Assembly (NCBI RefSeq): GCF_004403185.1
Contig: NZ_SOHJ01000003.1
Location: 124,001 to 188,000, forward strand
DNA: 64,000 bases
Reading direction: 5' to 3'
From: Cryobacterium suzukii
GTDB lineage: Bacteria; Actinomycetota; Actinomycetes; Actinomycetales; Microbacteriaceae
Part shown: positions 26,683 through 35,618 of the stretch, one piece after another
Layout of the letters: each line of letters starts with the position of its first letter
Position numbering within the stretch: position 1 is the first letter of the stretch
Notes under the pieces: model-generated
The model's database searches: none
What the model was told of the DNA's origin: nothing
What the model saw: the letters and a program-made list of their open reading frames with translations, nothing else
Translations under genes and position numbers: made by a program

Positions 26683-28005
26683 TCAGAGCGCCCCGACGAC
26701 CATCCAAGCCTTGCTGCGCGCGCGCAAGCTGAGGGTCACGGCGCGGGCGCCGAGATAGCCGAGCGCGAACGCGGCCATGAGCAGCGCGAGCCCGGCCGCA
26801 CCCGCCGGCGCCCAGAGCAGCACTGCTCCGGCGAGCGGTACGAACACCGCGAGATTCACCAGCCCGGTCAGCGCGAGATAGCGGGCGTCGCCGGCGCCGA
26901 TGAGTACGCCGTCGAGCACGAAAACCACCGCGCCGAGGGGAACGGATGCCCCCAGCACGATCAGGGTCAGCGGAAGCAGCTCCGTCACCGCCGAGGCATT
27001 GGTGAACGCGTGCCCGAGCACCCCGCTCGTGCCGATCACCGCGACCGCGAGCACGATCCCGGCGAGCAGACCCAACTCGAGGCAGCGGCGCAGGATGGCG
27101 CGCACCCCGGTCACATCCCCGGCACCGAGGCCGCGACCGACGAGGGCCTGGGCGGCGATGGCGAGGGCGTCGAGCGCGAAAGCGAGCGTCGCGAACAGGG
27201 TCATGGCGATCTGAAAGGCCGCGAGCTCGGGGGAGCCGAGCTGGGCGGCCACAAACACGGCGAGCAGCATGGCGGCGCGTAGGCTCAGCGTGCGCAGGAA
27301 CAGCCAGCCGCCGCTCCGGGCGCCGAGCAGCATTCCGGCCCGGTGCGGGCGCAGCGGAGCGCTGTGGCGCCTGGCATGCGTGGCGACCACCACGAGGTAG
27401 ACCAGGGCCATGCCCCACTGCGCTACGACGGTGCCAACGGCCGATCCGGCAATGCCCCAGCCCAGCAGGTAGATGAAGACATAGTTGAGCGCGATGTTCG
27501 CGCCGAAGCCGATCCCGGCGACGTAGAGCGGGGTGCGGGTATCTTGCAGGCCGCGCAGCAGTCCGGTGGCGGCAAACACCAGCAGCATGGCGGGCAGGCC
27601 GACCATCGAGATGCCGAGGTAGGTGGCGGCATCCGCTGTCACGGCCGTTTCGGCGCCGAACGCGCCGACGAGTACCGGGACGGCGAGCAGGCCACCGGCC
27701 GCGAGAACGACGCCGAGGCCGACGGCGAGCCACAGCCCGTCGATGCCGACGGAGACTGCCTTGCGCGTGTCGCCGGCGCCGAGCCAGCGGGCCACCGCCG
27801 GGGTGGTGCTGTAGGCGAGAAACACCATCAGGCCGATGATGGTCTGCAGCACCGCGCTCGCCAGGCCGAGTCCGGCCAACGGGGTGGTTCCGAGGTGTCC
27901 GACCATGGCCGAATCCGCCAGCAGAAACAGGGGTTCAGCCATGAGCGCGCCGAGCGCGGGCACGGCGAGTCGCAGAATGTCGCGGTCGATGGGCTGTGCC
28001 CGCAA
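26683..28005 (-). CDS. MATE-family efflux transporter (DinF-like)
   Basis: A 440-aa membrane protein with about twelve transmembrane helices in two halves. The N-terminus DILRLAVPALGALMAEPLFLLADSAMVGHLGTTPLAGLGL is diagnostic of the DinF branch of MATE exporters. These exchange cations for drugs or metabolites. The start is probably TTG 28005. It is convergent with the iron importer and has no visible partner gene. Confidence 0.92.
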   Translation of the reverse strand: MRAQPIDRDILRLAVPALGALMAEPLFLLADSAMVGHLGTTPLAGLGLASAVLQTIIGLMVFLAYSTTPAVARWLGAGDTRKAVSVGIDGLWLAVGLGVVLAAGGLLAVPVLVGAFGAETAVTADAATYLGISMVGLPAMLLVFAATGLLRGLQDTRTPLYVAGIGFGANIALNYVFIYLLGWGIAGSAVGTVVAQWGMALVYLVVVATHARRHSAPLRPHRAGMLLGARSGGWLFLRTLSLRAAMLLAVFVAAQLGSPELAAFQIAMTLFATLAFALDALAIAAQALVGRGLGAGDVTGVRAILRRCLELGLLAGIVLAVAVIGTSGVLGHAFTNASAVTELLPLTLIVLGASVPLGAVVFVLDGVLIGAGDARYLALTGLVNLAVFVPLAGAVLLWAPAGAAGLALLMAAFALGYLGARAVTLSLRARSKAWMVVGAL

Positions 28006-28357
28006 AATGTTGATGGTTCGACTCTACGGCGGGCGCGCCGGCGGTGGCTCGCCCCGTGATCCCGCAGCCACTCCAACGAAAATGCGAAACGGATGCTGCG
28101 TGCTCAGGACGTGAAAACGCCTCAGGGCAACCCGCTGAAGTGTTAAGAAAGCCAAATCTTTCATCAGCGGCGACCGCATATCGGGCCTATCCCCCGCCCC
28201 ATCCCGATATGTTCGTCCCAGAAGCTTCTGCCGACCGTGGACGCTTCGGGCACGCGCCGGGAACATCATTTTTGGTTCAGGTGCCCGCGTTCATCCCGCA
28301 AGAATGTTTGCCGCCTCAGTGACGAGCGTGCGGACATCCGTTTCGAAAGGCTCGACC
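28006..28357. other. Intergenic region upstream of pntA
   Basis: About 350 bp between divergent units. It contains one genus heptamer CGGATGC (28090-28096) and an 8-bp inverted repeat ATATCGGG/CCCGATAT (28178-28185 and 28203-28210) with a 17-nt spacer, which could be an operator or attenuator for the pnt operon. No gene is supported. Confidence 0.4.
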
Positions 28358-29473
28358 ATGCCGGATCCCCGACCGTACCCTGAGACGCCCCGAATCGGCG
28401 TCGTGCGTGAGAGCGGGGCGGAGGAGCGGCGAGTTGCCCTCGTGCCGCGCGCCGTCGCGTCTCTCGTTGCCAGGGGGCTCAACGTCGTTGTCGAATCCGG
28501 CGCGGGAGCCGAGGCGCTCATGGGTGACGACCTCTATCTCGAAGCTGGCGCCACCATCGGTGACGCCTGGAGCGCCGACATCGTGCTCAAGGTCGCTCCG
28601 CCCACCGACGCCGAGATAGCCCGCCTCAGGGCGGGCACGACCCTGATCGGGTTCCTCGCACCGCGCAACACAGATAACAAGATCGTCGCGCTGCAAGATG
28701 CTGGCATCGTCGGCTACGCGGTCGAGGCGATCCCGCGCATCTCCCGGGCTCAGGTGATGGACGCCCTCTCGTCGCAGGCGAACGTGGCCGGCTACAAGTC
28801 GGTCATTCTCGCAGCGTCGTTGTCGACTAGATTCTTCCCGATGCTCACGACGGCGGCCGGAACGGTCAAACCGGCGAGCGTGCTCGTGCTCGGCGTCGGC
28901 GTCGCCGGGCTTCAGGCTCTCGCCACCGCCAGAAGGCTCGGCGGCCGCGTAACCGGCTACGACGTGCGCCCGGAGGTCGCCGACCAGGTGCGGTCGGTGG
29001 GCGCGCAATGGCTCGACGTGGGCATCGACGCGGCCGGTGACGGCGGCTATGCCCGCGAGCTCACCGCCGACGAGCGCGCCGCGCAGCAGGCAGCACTGGA
29101 GAAAGCGATTTCCACCTTCGACGTCGTGATCACCACCGCCCTCGTGCCTGGGCGGCCGGCGCCGCGACTCGTGACCGCTGCGGCCGTGCACGGTATGAAA
29201 CCGGGCAGTGTCGTCATCGACATGGCGGGGGAGACCGGCGGCAACTGCGAGCTCACCGTTCCCGGCCAGACCGTGGTCGTCGGCGGCGTCACGATTGCCT
29301 CGCCGCTCAACCTGCCCTCGACCATGCCCGAGCATGCCAGCGAGCTCTACTCAAAGAACCTCACCGCGCTGCTCGAGTTGCTCGTGCGGGACGGCCGACT
29401 CGACCCCGACTATTCCGACGACGTCGTGGCGCTCTCCTGCGTCACGCGTGCCACGGCCCCGAACAGGATCTGA
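28358..29473 (+). CDS. pntAA: NAD(P) transhydrogenase, alpha1 subunit (NAD-binding)
   Basis: A 371-aa soluble subunit. I start it at ATG 28358 because GAAAGG sits 7 nt upstream; the frame opens 18 codons earlier at 28304. Motifs include IGVVRESGAEERRVALVP at the N-terminus, ALSSQANVAGYKSV, and the NAD Rossmann GVGVAGLQALATARRLGG. It is the dI domain of proton-translocating transhydrogenase, which drives NADPH formation from NADH. The split alpha subunit (alpha1 plus alpha2) is common in actinobacteria and alphaproteobacteria. Confidence 0.95.
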   Translation: MPDPRPYPETPRIGVVRESGAEERRVALVPRAVASLVARGLNVVVESGAGAEALMGDDLYLEAGATIGDAWSADIVLKVAPPTDAEIARLRAGTTLIGFLAPRNTDNKIVALQDAGIVGYAVEAIPRISRAQVMDALSSQANVAGYKSVILAASLSTRFFPMLTTAAGTVKPASVLVLGVGVAGLQALATARRLGGRVTGYDVRPEVADQVRSVGAQWLDVGIDAAGDGGYARELTADERAAQQAALEKAISTFDVVITTALVPGRPAPRLVTAAAVHGMKPGSVVIDMAGETGGNCELTVPGQTVVVGGVTIASPLNLPSTMPEHASELYSKNLTALLELLVRDGRLDPDYSDDVVALSCVTRATAPNRI

Positions 29474-29476
29474 CCC

Positions 29477-29794
29477 ATGGACTACACCGACTTTCTGGCG
29501 AACATCGCCATCCTCGTGCTCTCGGGCTTCATCGGCTTCGCCGTCATCTCGAAAGTACCCAACACGCTGCACACCCCCCTCATGTCTGGCACAAACGCCA
29601 TCCACGGCATCGTCGTGCTCGGCGCCCTTACCGTGCTCGGCACGGCACATAACCCCAGTATTCCGCTGCAGATCATCTCGTTCGTGGCGATCGTGTTCGG
29701 CACCGTCAACGTCATCGGCGGCTTCGTCGTGACCGACCGGATGCTCGCCATGTTCAAAACCCGCCCCGCCGCTTCGACCGACGGGAAGAACTGA
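29477..29794 (+). CDS. pntAB: NAD(P) transhydrogenase, alpha2 subunit
   Basis: A 105-aa membrane protein with three hydrophobic helices. NTLHTPLMSGTNAIHGI is the conserved loop. It supplies the first part of the dII proton channel. It starts 3 nt after pntAA and ends 2 nt before pntB, within one operon. Confidence 0.95.
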   Translation: MDYTDFLANIAILVLSGFIGFAVISKVPNTLHTPLMSGTNAIHGIVVLGALTVLGTAHNPSIPLQIISFVAIVFGTVNVIGGFVVTDRMLAMFKTRPAASTDGKN

Positions 29795-29796
29795 CC

Positions 29797-31215
29797 ATGG
29801 ATATCCTCGTTTACGCTCTCTACATCGTCGCGTTCGCGATGTTCATTATCGGGCTCTCCGGGCTGACTGCCCCGAGATCTGCTGTGCGCGGCAACAAGAT
29901 CGCTGCGGCCGGCATGGGCGTCGCGTTCATTGCGACCCTGATCCACATCCGCGACACCGGCAGCTGGCTGGTGATCATCGCCGCTCTCGTCGTGGGAGTG
30001 ATCGTCGGTATCCCGCCGGCTCGCAAGGTGAAGATGACGGCCGTGCCGCAGCTCGTCGCCCTGTTCAACGGAGTCGGCGGCGGAACCGTCGCGCTCATCG
30101 CCTGGGGTGAATTCCTCGAAAGCGACGGTTTCACCGGTCTCCGCGTCGCGTCCGGCCCGGTGCTTCCACTGGTGATCGCGTCCCTGTTCGCGGCGATCAT
30201 CGGCTCACTGTCGTTCTGGGGCTCGATCGTCGCGTTCCTGAAACTGCAGCAGATTCTGCCCGGGCACCCCTTGTCGGTCGGTCGGCTGCAACAGCCGCTG
30301 AACGCGATCCTGTTCCTGGGCTCCGTCGTCGCGGCCGTCGTCGTCGGGATCGGCTCAACCACCACGGGCGCGGCCCTGGTCTGGTTCGTCGCAATCCTCA
30401 TCCTGGCGGGCATCCTCGGGGTCATGACCGTGCTCCCGATCGGCGGCGCCGACATGCCCGTCGTCATCTCGCTGCTCAACGCCCTCACCGGTCTCTCCGC
30501 GGCGGCTGCCGGACTCGCGCTCAACAACATCGCGATGATCGTCGCCGGCATGCTCGTCGGGGCATCGGGCACCATCCTCACCAACCTCATGGCGAAGGCC
30601 ATGAACCGGTCGATTCCGTCGATCGTCGCCGGTGGGTTCGGTGGCAGATCCCAGGGCAATGCGGCCACGAGCAACGGAGACCAGGTCGCAAAATCCACCT
30701 CTGCAGCGGATGCCGCCATCAAGCTCGCCTACGCCAACCAGGTCATCGTCGTTCCGGGTTACGGACTCGCCGTCGCCCAGGCCCAGCACGCTGTGAAGGA
30801 CATGGCCAAGGTGCTCGAAGCACGCGGCATCGAGGTCAAGTACGCGATCCACCCGGTGGCCGGGCGCATGCCCGGGCACATGAACGTGCTCCTTGCCGAG
30901 GCCGACGTTTCCTACGACGCGATGAAGGAGATGGACGACATCAACGGCGAGTTCTCCCGCACGGACGTCACCATCGTCATCGGCGCCAACGACGTCACCA
31001 ACCCCGCCGCACGCACCGACCCGAACTCGCCCATCTTCGGGATGCCAGTGCTCAACGTCGACCAGTCGCGCGCGGTGATCGTGCTCAAGCGCTCGATGAG
31101 TTCGGGCTTTGCCGGCATCGAGAACCCGCTGTTCTTCGGAGCCAACACCACGATGCTCTTCGGCGACGCCAAGAAATCCGTCGCCCAGGTGACCGAGGAG
31201 CTCAAGGCGCTGTAG
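29797..31215 (+). CDS. pntB: NAD(P) transhydrogenase, beta subunit
   Basis: A 472-aa protein. The N-terminal two thirds of the first half holds about nine transmembrane helices of dII. The C-terminal dIII NADP(H)-binding domain contains VIVVPGYGLAVAQAQH, HPVAGRMPGHMNVLLAEA and VIGANDVTNPAA. The subunit couples proton entry to hydride transfer onto NADP. It is the last gene of the pnt operon; a palindromic repeat begins 18 nt after its stop. Confidence 0.96.
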   Translation: MDILVYALYIVAFAMFIIGLSGLTAPRSAVRGNKIAAAGMGVAFIATLIHIRDTGSWLVIIAALVVGVIVGIPPARKVKMTAVPQLVALFNGVGGGTVALIAWGEFLESDGFTGLRVASGPVLPLVIASLFAAIIGSLSFWGSIVAFLKLQQILPGHPLSVGRLQQPLNAILFLGSVVAAVVVGIGSTTTGAALVWFVAILILAGILGVMTVLPIGGADMPVVISLLNALTGLSAAAAGLALNNIAMIVAGMLVGASGTILTNLMAKAMNRSIPSIVAGGFGGRSQGNAATSNGDQVAKSTSAADAAIKLAYANQVIVVPGYGLAVAQAQHAVKDMAKVLEARGIEVKYAIHPVAGRMPGHMNVLLAEADVSYDAMKEMDDINGEFSRTDVTIVIGANDVTNPAARTDPNSPIFGMPVLNVDQSRAVIVLKRSMSSGFAGIENPLFFGANTTMLFGDAKKSVAQVTEELKAL

Positions 31216-31232
31216 GCGGTCGCCGCCCGTCG

Positions 31233-31294
31233 GCGCGCCAGTTGCGGGTCACCGCGCCACCTACAGATGGCGCGCCCACCCGTACCTGGCGCGC
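31233..31294. repeat. Palindromic intergenic repeat, family 1
   Basis: A 62-bp imperfect palindrome with 27-bp arms (22 matches) and an 8-nt loop CCTACAGA. Its left arm contains GCGCCAGTTGCGGGT, found exactly again at 14855-14869. It is located directly after pntB and may act as a terminator or be a REP-like element. Confidence 0.65.
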
Positions 31295-31327
31295 TTACCC
31301 GCGCCGGCCCGCCACGCGCGTAGGAGG

Positions 31328-31385
31328 GCGCCCGATATCGGCACCCGCTACGCCGGATACCGTAGCGCCCACCCAGATCGGGCGC
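31328..31385. repeat. Second palindrome, partner of 32421-32470
   Basis: Outer arms GCGCCCGAT (31328-31336) and ATCGGGCGC (31377-31385) enclose an inner stem CGCTACG/CGTAGCG. The segment 31362-31375 recurs as an exact inverted 14-mer at 32421-32434 beyond the exonuclease gene. Confidence 0.55.
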
Positions 31386-31428
31386 GGTCATCGCGCCAAC
31401 ACGGGCCTACCGTGGCAAACTGCTCGCC

Positions 31429-32379
31429 GTGACCCCTCAACCCGAGCGCCGCATGCTCCTCGACACCGCAGCCCTGTACTTTCGCGCGTTCTACGGCGTG
31501 CCCGACACCGTGCGCGGCCCCGACGGAACGCCGGTGAACGCCGTGCGCGGACTACTCGACATGATCGCCCGGCTCAGCACCGAGTTTGGGCCGACCGAGA
31601 TCGTGGCCTGCTGGGACAACGACTGGCGCCCGCAGTGGCGGGTCGACCTCATCCCCACCTACAAGACCCACCGGGTCGCCGCCGAGCCGGCAACGGATGC
31701 CGACCCCGCGATCGAATCGGTGCCCGACCTGCTCAGTCCCCAGGTTCCGATCATCCGCGAGGTGCTCGACGCCCTCGGCATCCCCATCATCGGCGCCGCC
31801 CACCACGAGGCCGACGACGTGATCGGCACCCTGGCCTCGCACGCGTCGATCTCCGTCGACATCGTCACCGGCGACCGCGACCTCTTTCAGCTCGTCGACG
31901 ATTCCCGCCACGTGCGCGTCATCTACACCGGGCGCGGCATGTCCCGGCTGGAGACACTGACGGATGCCTCCCTCACCGCTAAGACCGGCGTCACCCCGGC
32001 GCAATACGCCGACTTCGCGGTCCTGCGCGGCGACGCCTCCGACGGGCTGCCAGGAGTCGCCGGGGTGGGGGAGAAGACCGCGGCGATCCTGCTGGCCTCC
32101 TGGGGTGACCTCGACGGCATCGTGACGGCCGCCAGCGACCCGAAAACGGTGATGGGGGCATCCGTTCGCTCGAAGATCCTCGCCGCCACCGACTACCTCA
32201 CGGTGGCCCCGGCCGTGGTGCAGGTCGTGCGCGACCTGGATCTGCCGGCGTTCGACGCCCGCATCCGCCTGAGTACCCCTGATCAACTTGCCGTGCTCGA
32301 GCGGTTGTCGACCGAGTGGGGGCTCGGCGCCTCGATGACTCGCGCCCGTGAGGCGCTCGGAACGCTCGCCGCGACATAA
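31429..32379 (+). CDS. 5'-3' exonuclease (polymerase I 5'-nuclease type)
   Basis: A 316-aa stand-alone flap nuclease homologous to the N-terminal domain of DNA polymerase I. Acidic metal ligands lie in LLDTAALYFRAF, VACWDN, HHEADDVIGTLA and IVTGDRDLFQLV. A helix-hairpin-helix motif follows (GLPGVAGVGEKTAAILL). It likely removes RNA primers or flaps in replication and repair. GTG 31429 starts the frame. The gene is isolated and flanked by palindromic repeats in inverted orientation. Confidence 0.9.
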   Translation: MTPQPERRMLLDTAALYFRAFYGVPDTVRGPDGTPVNAVRGLLDMIARLSTEFGPTEIVACWDNDWRPQWRVDLIPTYKTHRVAAEPATDADPAIESVPDLLSPQVPIIREVLDALGIPIIGAAHHEADDVIGTLASHASISVDIVTGDRDLFQLVDDSRHVRVIYTGRGMSRLETLTDASLTAKTGVTPAQYADFAVLRGDASDGLPGVAGVGEKTAAILLASWGDLDGIVTAASDPKTVMGASVRSKILAATDYLTVAPAVVQVVRDLDLPAFDARIRLSTPDQLAVLERLSTEWGLGASMTRAREALGTLAAT

Positions 32380-32420
32380 TCCGCTATCGGCGCACGCCCG
32401 AAAGCTATGGCCGCGCCATT

Positions 32421-32470
32421 TGGGTGGGCGCTACGCCGGTTACCGATGCGCGCTCCCATACCGGGCGCGC
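32421..32470. repeat. Inverted copy of the 31.33 kb palindrome
   Basis: TGGGTGGGCGCTAC (32421-32434) is the exact reverse complement of 31362-31375, and the following sequence to about 32470 keeps partial similarity (GCCGGTTACCG, GGGCGC). The two copies bracket the exonuclease gene. Confidence 0.5.
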
Positions 32471-32536
32471 GCATCCAGAACGGCATGTGCGACCCCGCTG
32501 CGACAACCTGTCATCCTCCCCGGATAGGCTGAACCC

Positions 32537-34501
32537 ATGACTGAGCTGGCGACTGCATCCGGAATCAACCAGAACGAACTTGACCCGGAGGTGCGCCCGC
32601 AAGACGACCTCTTTCGGCACGTGAACGGCAAATGGATCGCACGCAGCGAGATTCCCGCCGACAAGGCCCGCTGGGGTTCCTTCACGATGCTGGCCGAAGA
32701 CGCCGAGAAGGCCGTGCGCGAAATCATCGTCGAGGCGCAGACCGCGCCCGCGGGCAGCCTCGAGCGCAAGTTCGGCGACCTGTACACGAGCTTTCTCGAC
32801 GAAGAACGTATCGAAGCGCTCGGCTCCACCCCGCTGACCGCAGACCTCAAAGCGGTCGACGCGGTCACCTCCATCTCCGAGCTCCTCTCGACCCTCGGCC
32901 GCCTCGAGCGTGGCGGCGTCGCGGGAGCCTTCCACCTCTACGTCGACAACGACCCGGGCAATCCGGAGCGCTACCTGGTTTTCATCGCGCAGGGCGGTAT
33001 CGGCCTGCCAGACGAGAGCTACTACCGCGAAGAAAAGTTCGCCGAGATCCGCACCAAGTACCAGGAATTTCTTGAGCGGATGTTCACCCTCGCCGGTTTC
33101 GCCGGCGCAGCCGAGCGTGCAGCGCGCGTCTTCGACCTCGAAACCGAACTCGCCTCGCACCACTGGGACAAGGTCTCCACCCGCGACAGCGAGAAGACCT
33201 ACAACCTGCGCACCTGGGGCCAGGTTTCCGCGCTCGCCGCGGGCGCCGACGTTGACCTCTGGCTTGCGGGCCTCGACGCCCCGGCCGGCGCCTTCGAGGA
33301 GGTCGTCGTGCGGGAACCCAGCTACATCTCCGGACTCGCGACCGCCCTGTCAGACGACCGGCTCGAATCGTGGCAGGACTGGCTGCGCTGGCAGGTCATC
33401 CGCTCGAGTGCTGCGTATCTGTCTGGCGAATTCGTCGAGGCGAACTTCGACTTCTACGGGCGCACCCTGAGTGGCACCCCGCAGTTGCGCGACCGCTGGA
33501 AGCGCGGAGTCTCGCTCGTAGAGGGATCCCTGGGCGAGGCCGTCGGCCGCATCTACGTGGAGCGTCACTTCAAGCCGAGCGCCAAGGAGAGCATGGACGT
33601 GCTCGTGGCCAACCTCGTACAGGCTTACGAGAACAGCATCAGTACCCTCGACTGGATGACCGAGGAGACACGCACACGAGCCCTCGAGAAGTTGCGCAAA
33701 TTCACGCCGAAGATCGGCTACCCGGTGAAGTGGCGCGACTATTCGAGCCTGTCCATCAACGCCGACGACCTGATCAGCAACGTCAAGGCCGCCGGGGAGT
33801 TCGAGTTTCAGCGCGAGCTCGGCAAGATCGGCAAGCCGCTGGACCGCGACGAGTGGTTCATGACGCCGCAGACCATCAACGCCTACTACAACCCCGGATT
33901 CAACGAAATCGTCTTTCCGGCCGCTATCTTGCAGTTTCCATTCTTCGACGACGCGCGCGACCCGGCCGCTAATTACGGCGCGATCGGCGCGGTCATCGGC
34001 CATGAGATCGGCCACGGCTTCGACGATCAGGGCTCGAAGTACGACGGCGACGGCCGCCTCATCGACTGGTGGACCGCCGAGGACAAGGCCGCGTTCGAGC
34101 TGCGCACGACCGCGCTCATCGCCCAGTTCGAAGGGCTTGAGCCGCAGGCCATTCCGGGAAACACCGTCAATGGCGCGCTCACGATCGGTGAAAACATCGG
34201 CGACCTCGGCGGGCTCTCCATCGCCTGGAAGGCGTACCTGCTTTCGCGCAACGGCGAAGACAGCCCGGTCATCGACGGACTCACCGGTGCCGAACGATTC
34301 TTTCTCTCCTGGGCCCAGGCCTGGCAAATGAAGCTGCGCGACGCTGAGGCCATCCGCTTGCTGGCCATCGACCCGCACTCGCCGAACGAGTTTCGCTGCA
34401 ACCAGATCGTCAGCAACATTCCCGCGTTCTATGAAGCGTTCCAGGTCGGCGAAACGGATGCCCTCTACCTCGCCCCCGAGCAGCGCGTCACCATCTGGTA
34501 G
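32537..34501 (+). CDS. M13-family zinc metallopeptidase
   Basis: A 654-aa neprilysin/PepO-like endopeptidase. Substrate-binding INAYYNPG carries Asn448-Ala-Tyr-Tyr. The zinc motif HEIGH is at 489-493 with catalytic Glu490, and the third ligand Glu552 lies in GENIGDLGG with Asp556. No signal peptide or transmembrane anchor is evident, so it is probably a cytoplasmic oligopeptidase, as are many actinobacterial members. The length fits the family. Monocistronic. Confidence 0.95.
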   Translation: MTELATASGINQNELDPEVRPQDDLFRHVNGKWIARSEIPADKARWGSFTMLAEDAEKAVREIIVEAQTAPAGSLERKFGDLYTSFLDEERIEALGSTPLTADLKAVDAVTSISELLSTLGRLERGGVAGAFHLYVDNDPGNPERYLVFIAQGGIGLPDESYYREEKFAEIRTKYQEFLERMFTLAGFAGAAERAARVFDLETELASHHWDKVSTRDSEKTYNLRTWGQVSALAAGADVDLWLAGLDAPAGAFEEVVVREPSYISGLATALSDDRLESWQDWLRWQVIRSSAAYLSGEFVEANFDFYGRTLSGTPQLRDRWKRGVSLVEGSLGEAVGRIYVERHFKPSAKESMDVLVANLVQAYENSISTLDWMTEETRTRALEKLRKFTPKIGYPVKWRDYSSLSINADDLISNVKAAGEFEFQRELGKIGKPLDRDEWFMTPQTINAYYNPGFNEIVFPAAILQFPFFDDARDPAANYGAIGAVIGHEIGHGFDDQGSKYDGDGRLIDWWTAEDKAAFELRTTALIAQFEGLEPQAIPGNTVNGALTIGENIGDLGGLSIAWKAYLLSRNGEDSPVIDGLTGAERFFLSWAQAWQMKLRDAEAIRLLAIDPHSPNEFRCNQIVSNIPAFYEAFQVGETDALYLAPEQRVTIW

Positions 34502-34599
34502 CGCGATTGTCCCCCCGTCGGGGTTAGTCTAGGAACAAGCTCTTCTGAGCCGGGGATGGGGCAGGCGCGGGGCGTTTGTCGAGGAAGGGATCGAGCCGA

Positions 34600-35547
34600 G
34601 TGGTCTTTTCTAAGCGCGACGCCGACGGCACCGGTGCTGCTTCCAGCCGAGCGGATGCCGTCACCGGCCGTTCCCGCCACGCCGCGCTCTCCGGTGGCAA
34701 GCACCGCACGACGGATTCGCCCGAGAATTTCACCCGCGGCTTTGCGTCCCTCGGTGACCTCGCCCTCAACGGGGTGCAGGTTTCGGCGCGGGCGACCGAT
34801 CTCGCGACTGGACGGGTGCTGTTCTCGGTCGACGATCACGTGTCGATGCCGACGGCGAGCGTTGGCAAGGTGCTGCTGCTCATCGAGGTGGCCGCGCGCC
34901 TGAACGACGCCGAATTCGGCCTGGCGACGATGCTCGAGCGGTCCGGCGCGGACGCCGTGAGCGATTCCGGGGTCTGGCAACACCTGCAGATTTCACGACT
35001 CGGCGTGGCCGACCTCGCAGCGCTGGTCGGCGCGACGAGCGACAACCTCGCGACCAACGTGCTTATTCGCGCTGTCGGGCTGCACTCGGTACGCGCCCGC
35101 ACCGAGCAACTCGGGCTCAGCCGCACGGCGCTGCTCGATCTGGTGCGTTCCAAGCGCGGGCCGGATGACGCGCCACAGTTGTCGGTGGGGAGCGCTAAAG
35201 AACTCACCTGGCTGTTCACGGCGCTCGCCCGCGGCGAGATCGTCGATGCTGAAACGAGCGCGCGCGTTATCGGCTGGCTGTCGCTCAACACCGACCTGTC
35301 GCTCGTGGCCAGCGCCTTCGGCCTGGATCCGCTCGCGCATCGGGAGAGCGACCACGGTCTGCTCATGGTCAACAAGACGGGAGCGACTGCCGGGGTGCGC
35401 AGCGAGGCGGGAATCCTCCGCGGACCGCGGGCCGGCGTGACCTACGCTGTGACGCTGCTCTTCGATGACACTCAGCTGATGACGCGGCTCGCGGTTCTCG
35501 ACGGCATGCGCGCGGTCGGGGCCGACCTGCTGGAGTACGTGCACTAG
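34600..35547 (+). CDS. Class A beta-lactamase-like serine hydrolase
   Basis: A 315-aa protein. GTG 34600 is preferred because AGGAAGGGA (34583-34591) lies 8 nt upstream; TTG 34576 would add eight codons. It has the penicillin-recognising triad: SVGK (Ser87, Lys90), SDN (147-149), exactly 60 residues after the serine as in class A enzymes, and KTG (259-261). No ExxLN omega-loop with the deacylating Glu166 equivalent is visible, so true beta-lactam hydrolysis is doubtful; a peptidase or esterase role is possible. No clear signal peptide was seen; about 60 polar residues precede the fold. Confidence 0.8.
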   Translation: MVFSKRDADGTGAASSRADAVTGRSRHAALSGGKHRTTDSPENFTRGFASLGDLALNGVQVSARATDLATGRVLFSVDDHVSMPTASVGKVLLLIEVAARLNDAEFGLATMLERSGADAVSDSGVWQHLQISRLGVADLAALVGATSDNLATNVLIRAVGLHSVRARTEQLGLSRTALLDLVRSKRGPDDAPQLSVGSAKELTWLFTALARGEIVDAETSARVIGWLSLNTDLSLVASAFGLDPLAHRESDHGLLMVNKTGATAGVRSEAGILRGPRAGVTYAVTLLFDDTQLMTRLAVLDGMRAVGADLLEYVH

Positions 35548-35618
35548 CTGGCGCTAAGTTGTGCCATCGTGGAGTTGTCGGGCATTGAGGCCCGATACCT
35601 ACGCGAAGGAGCTATGCC

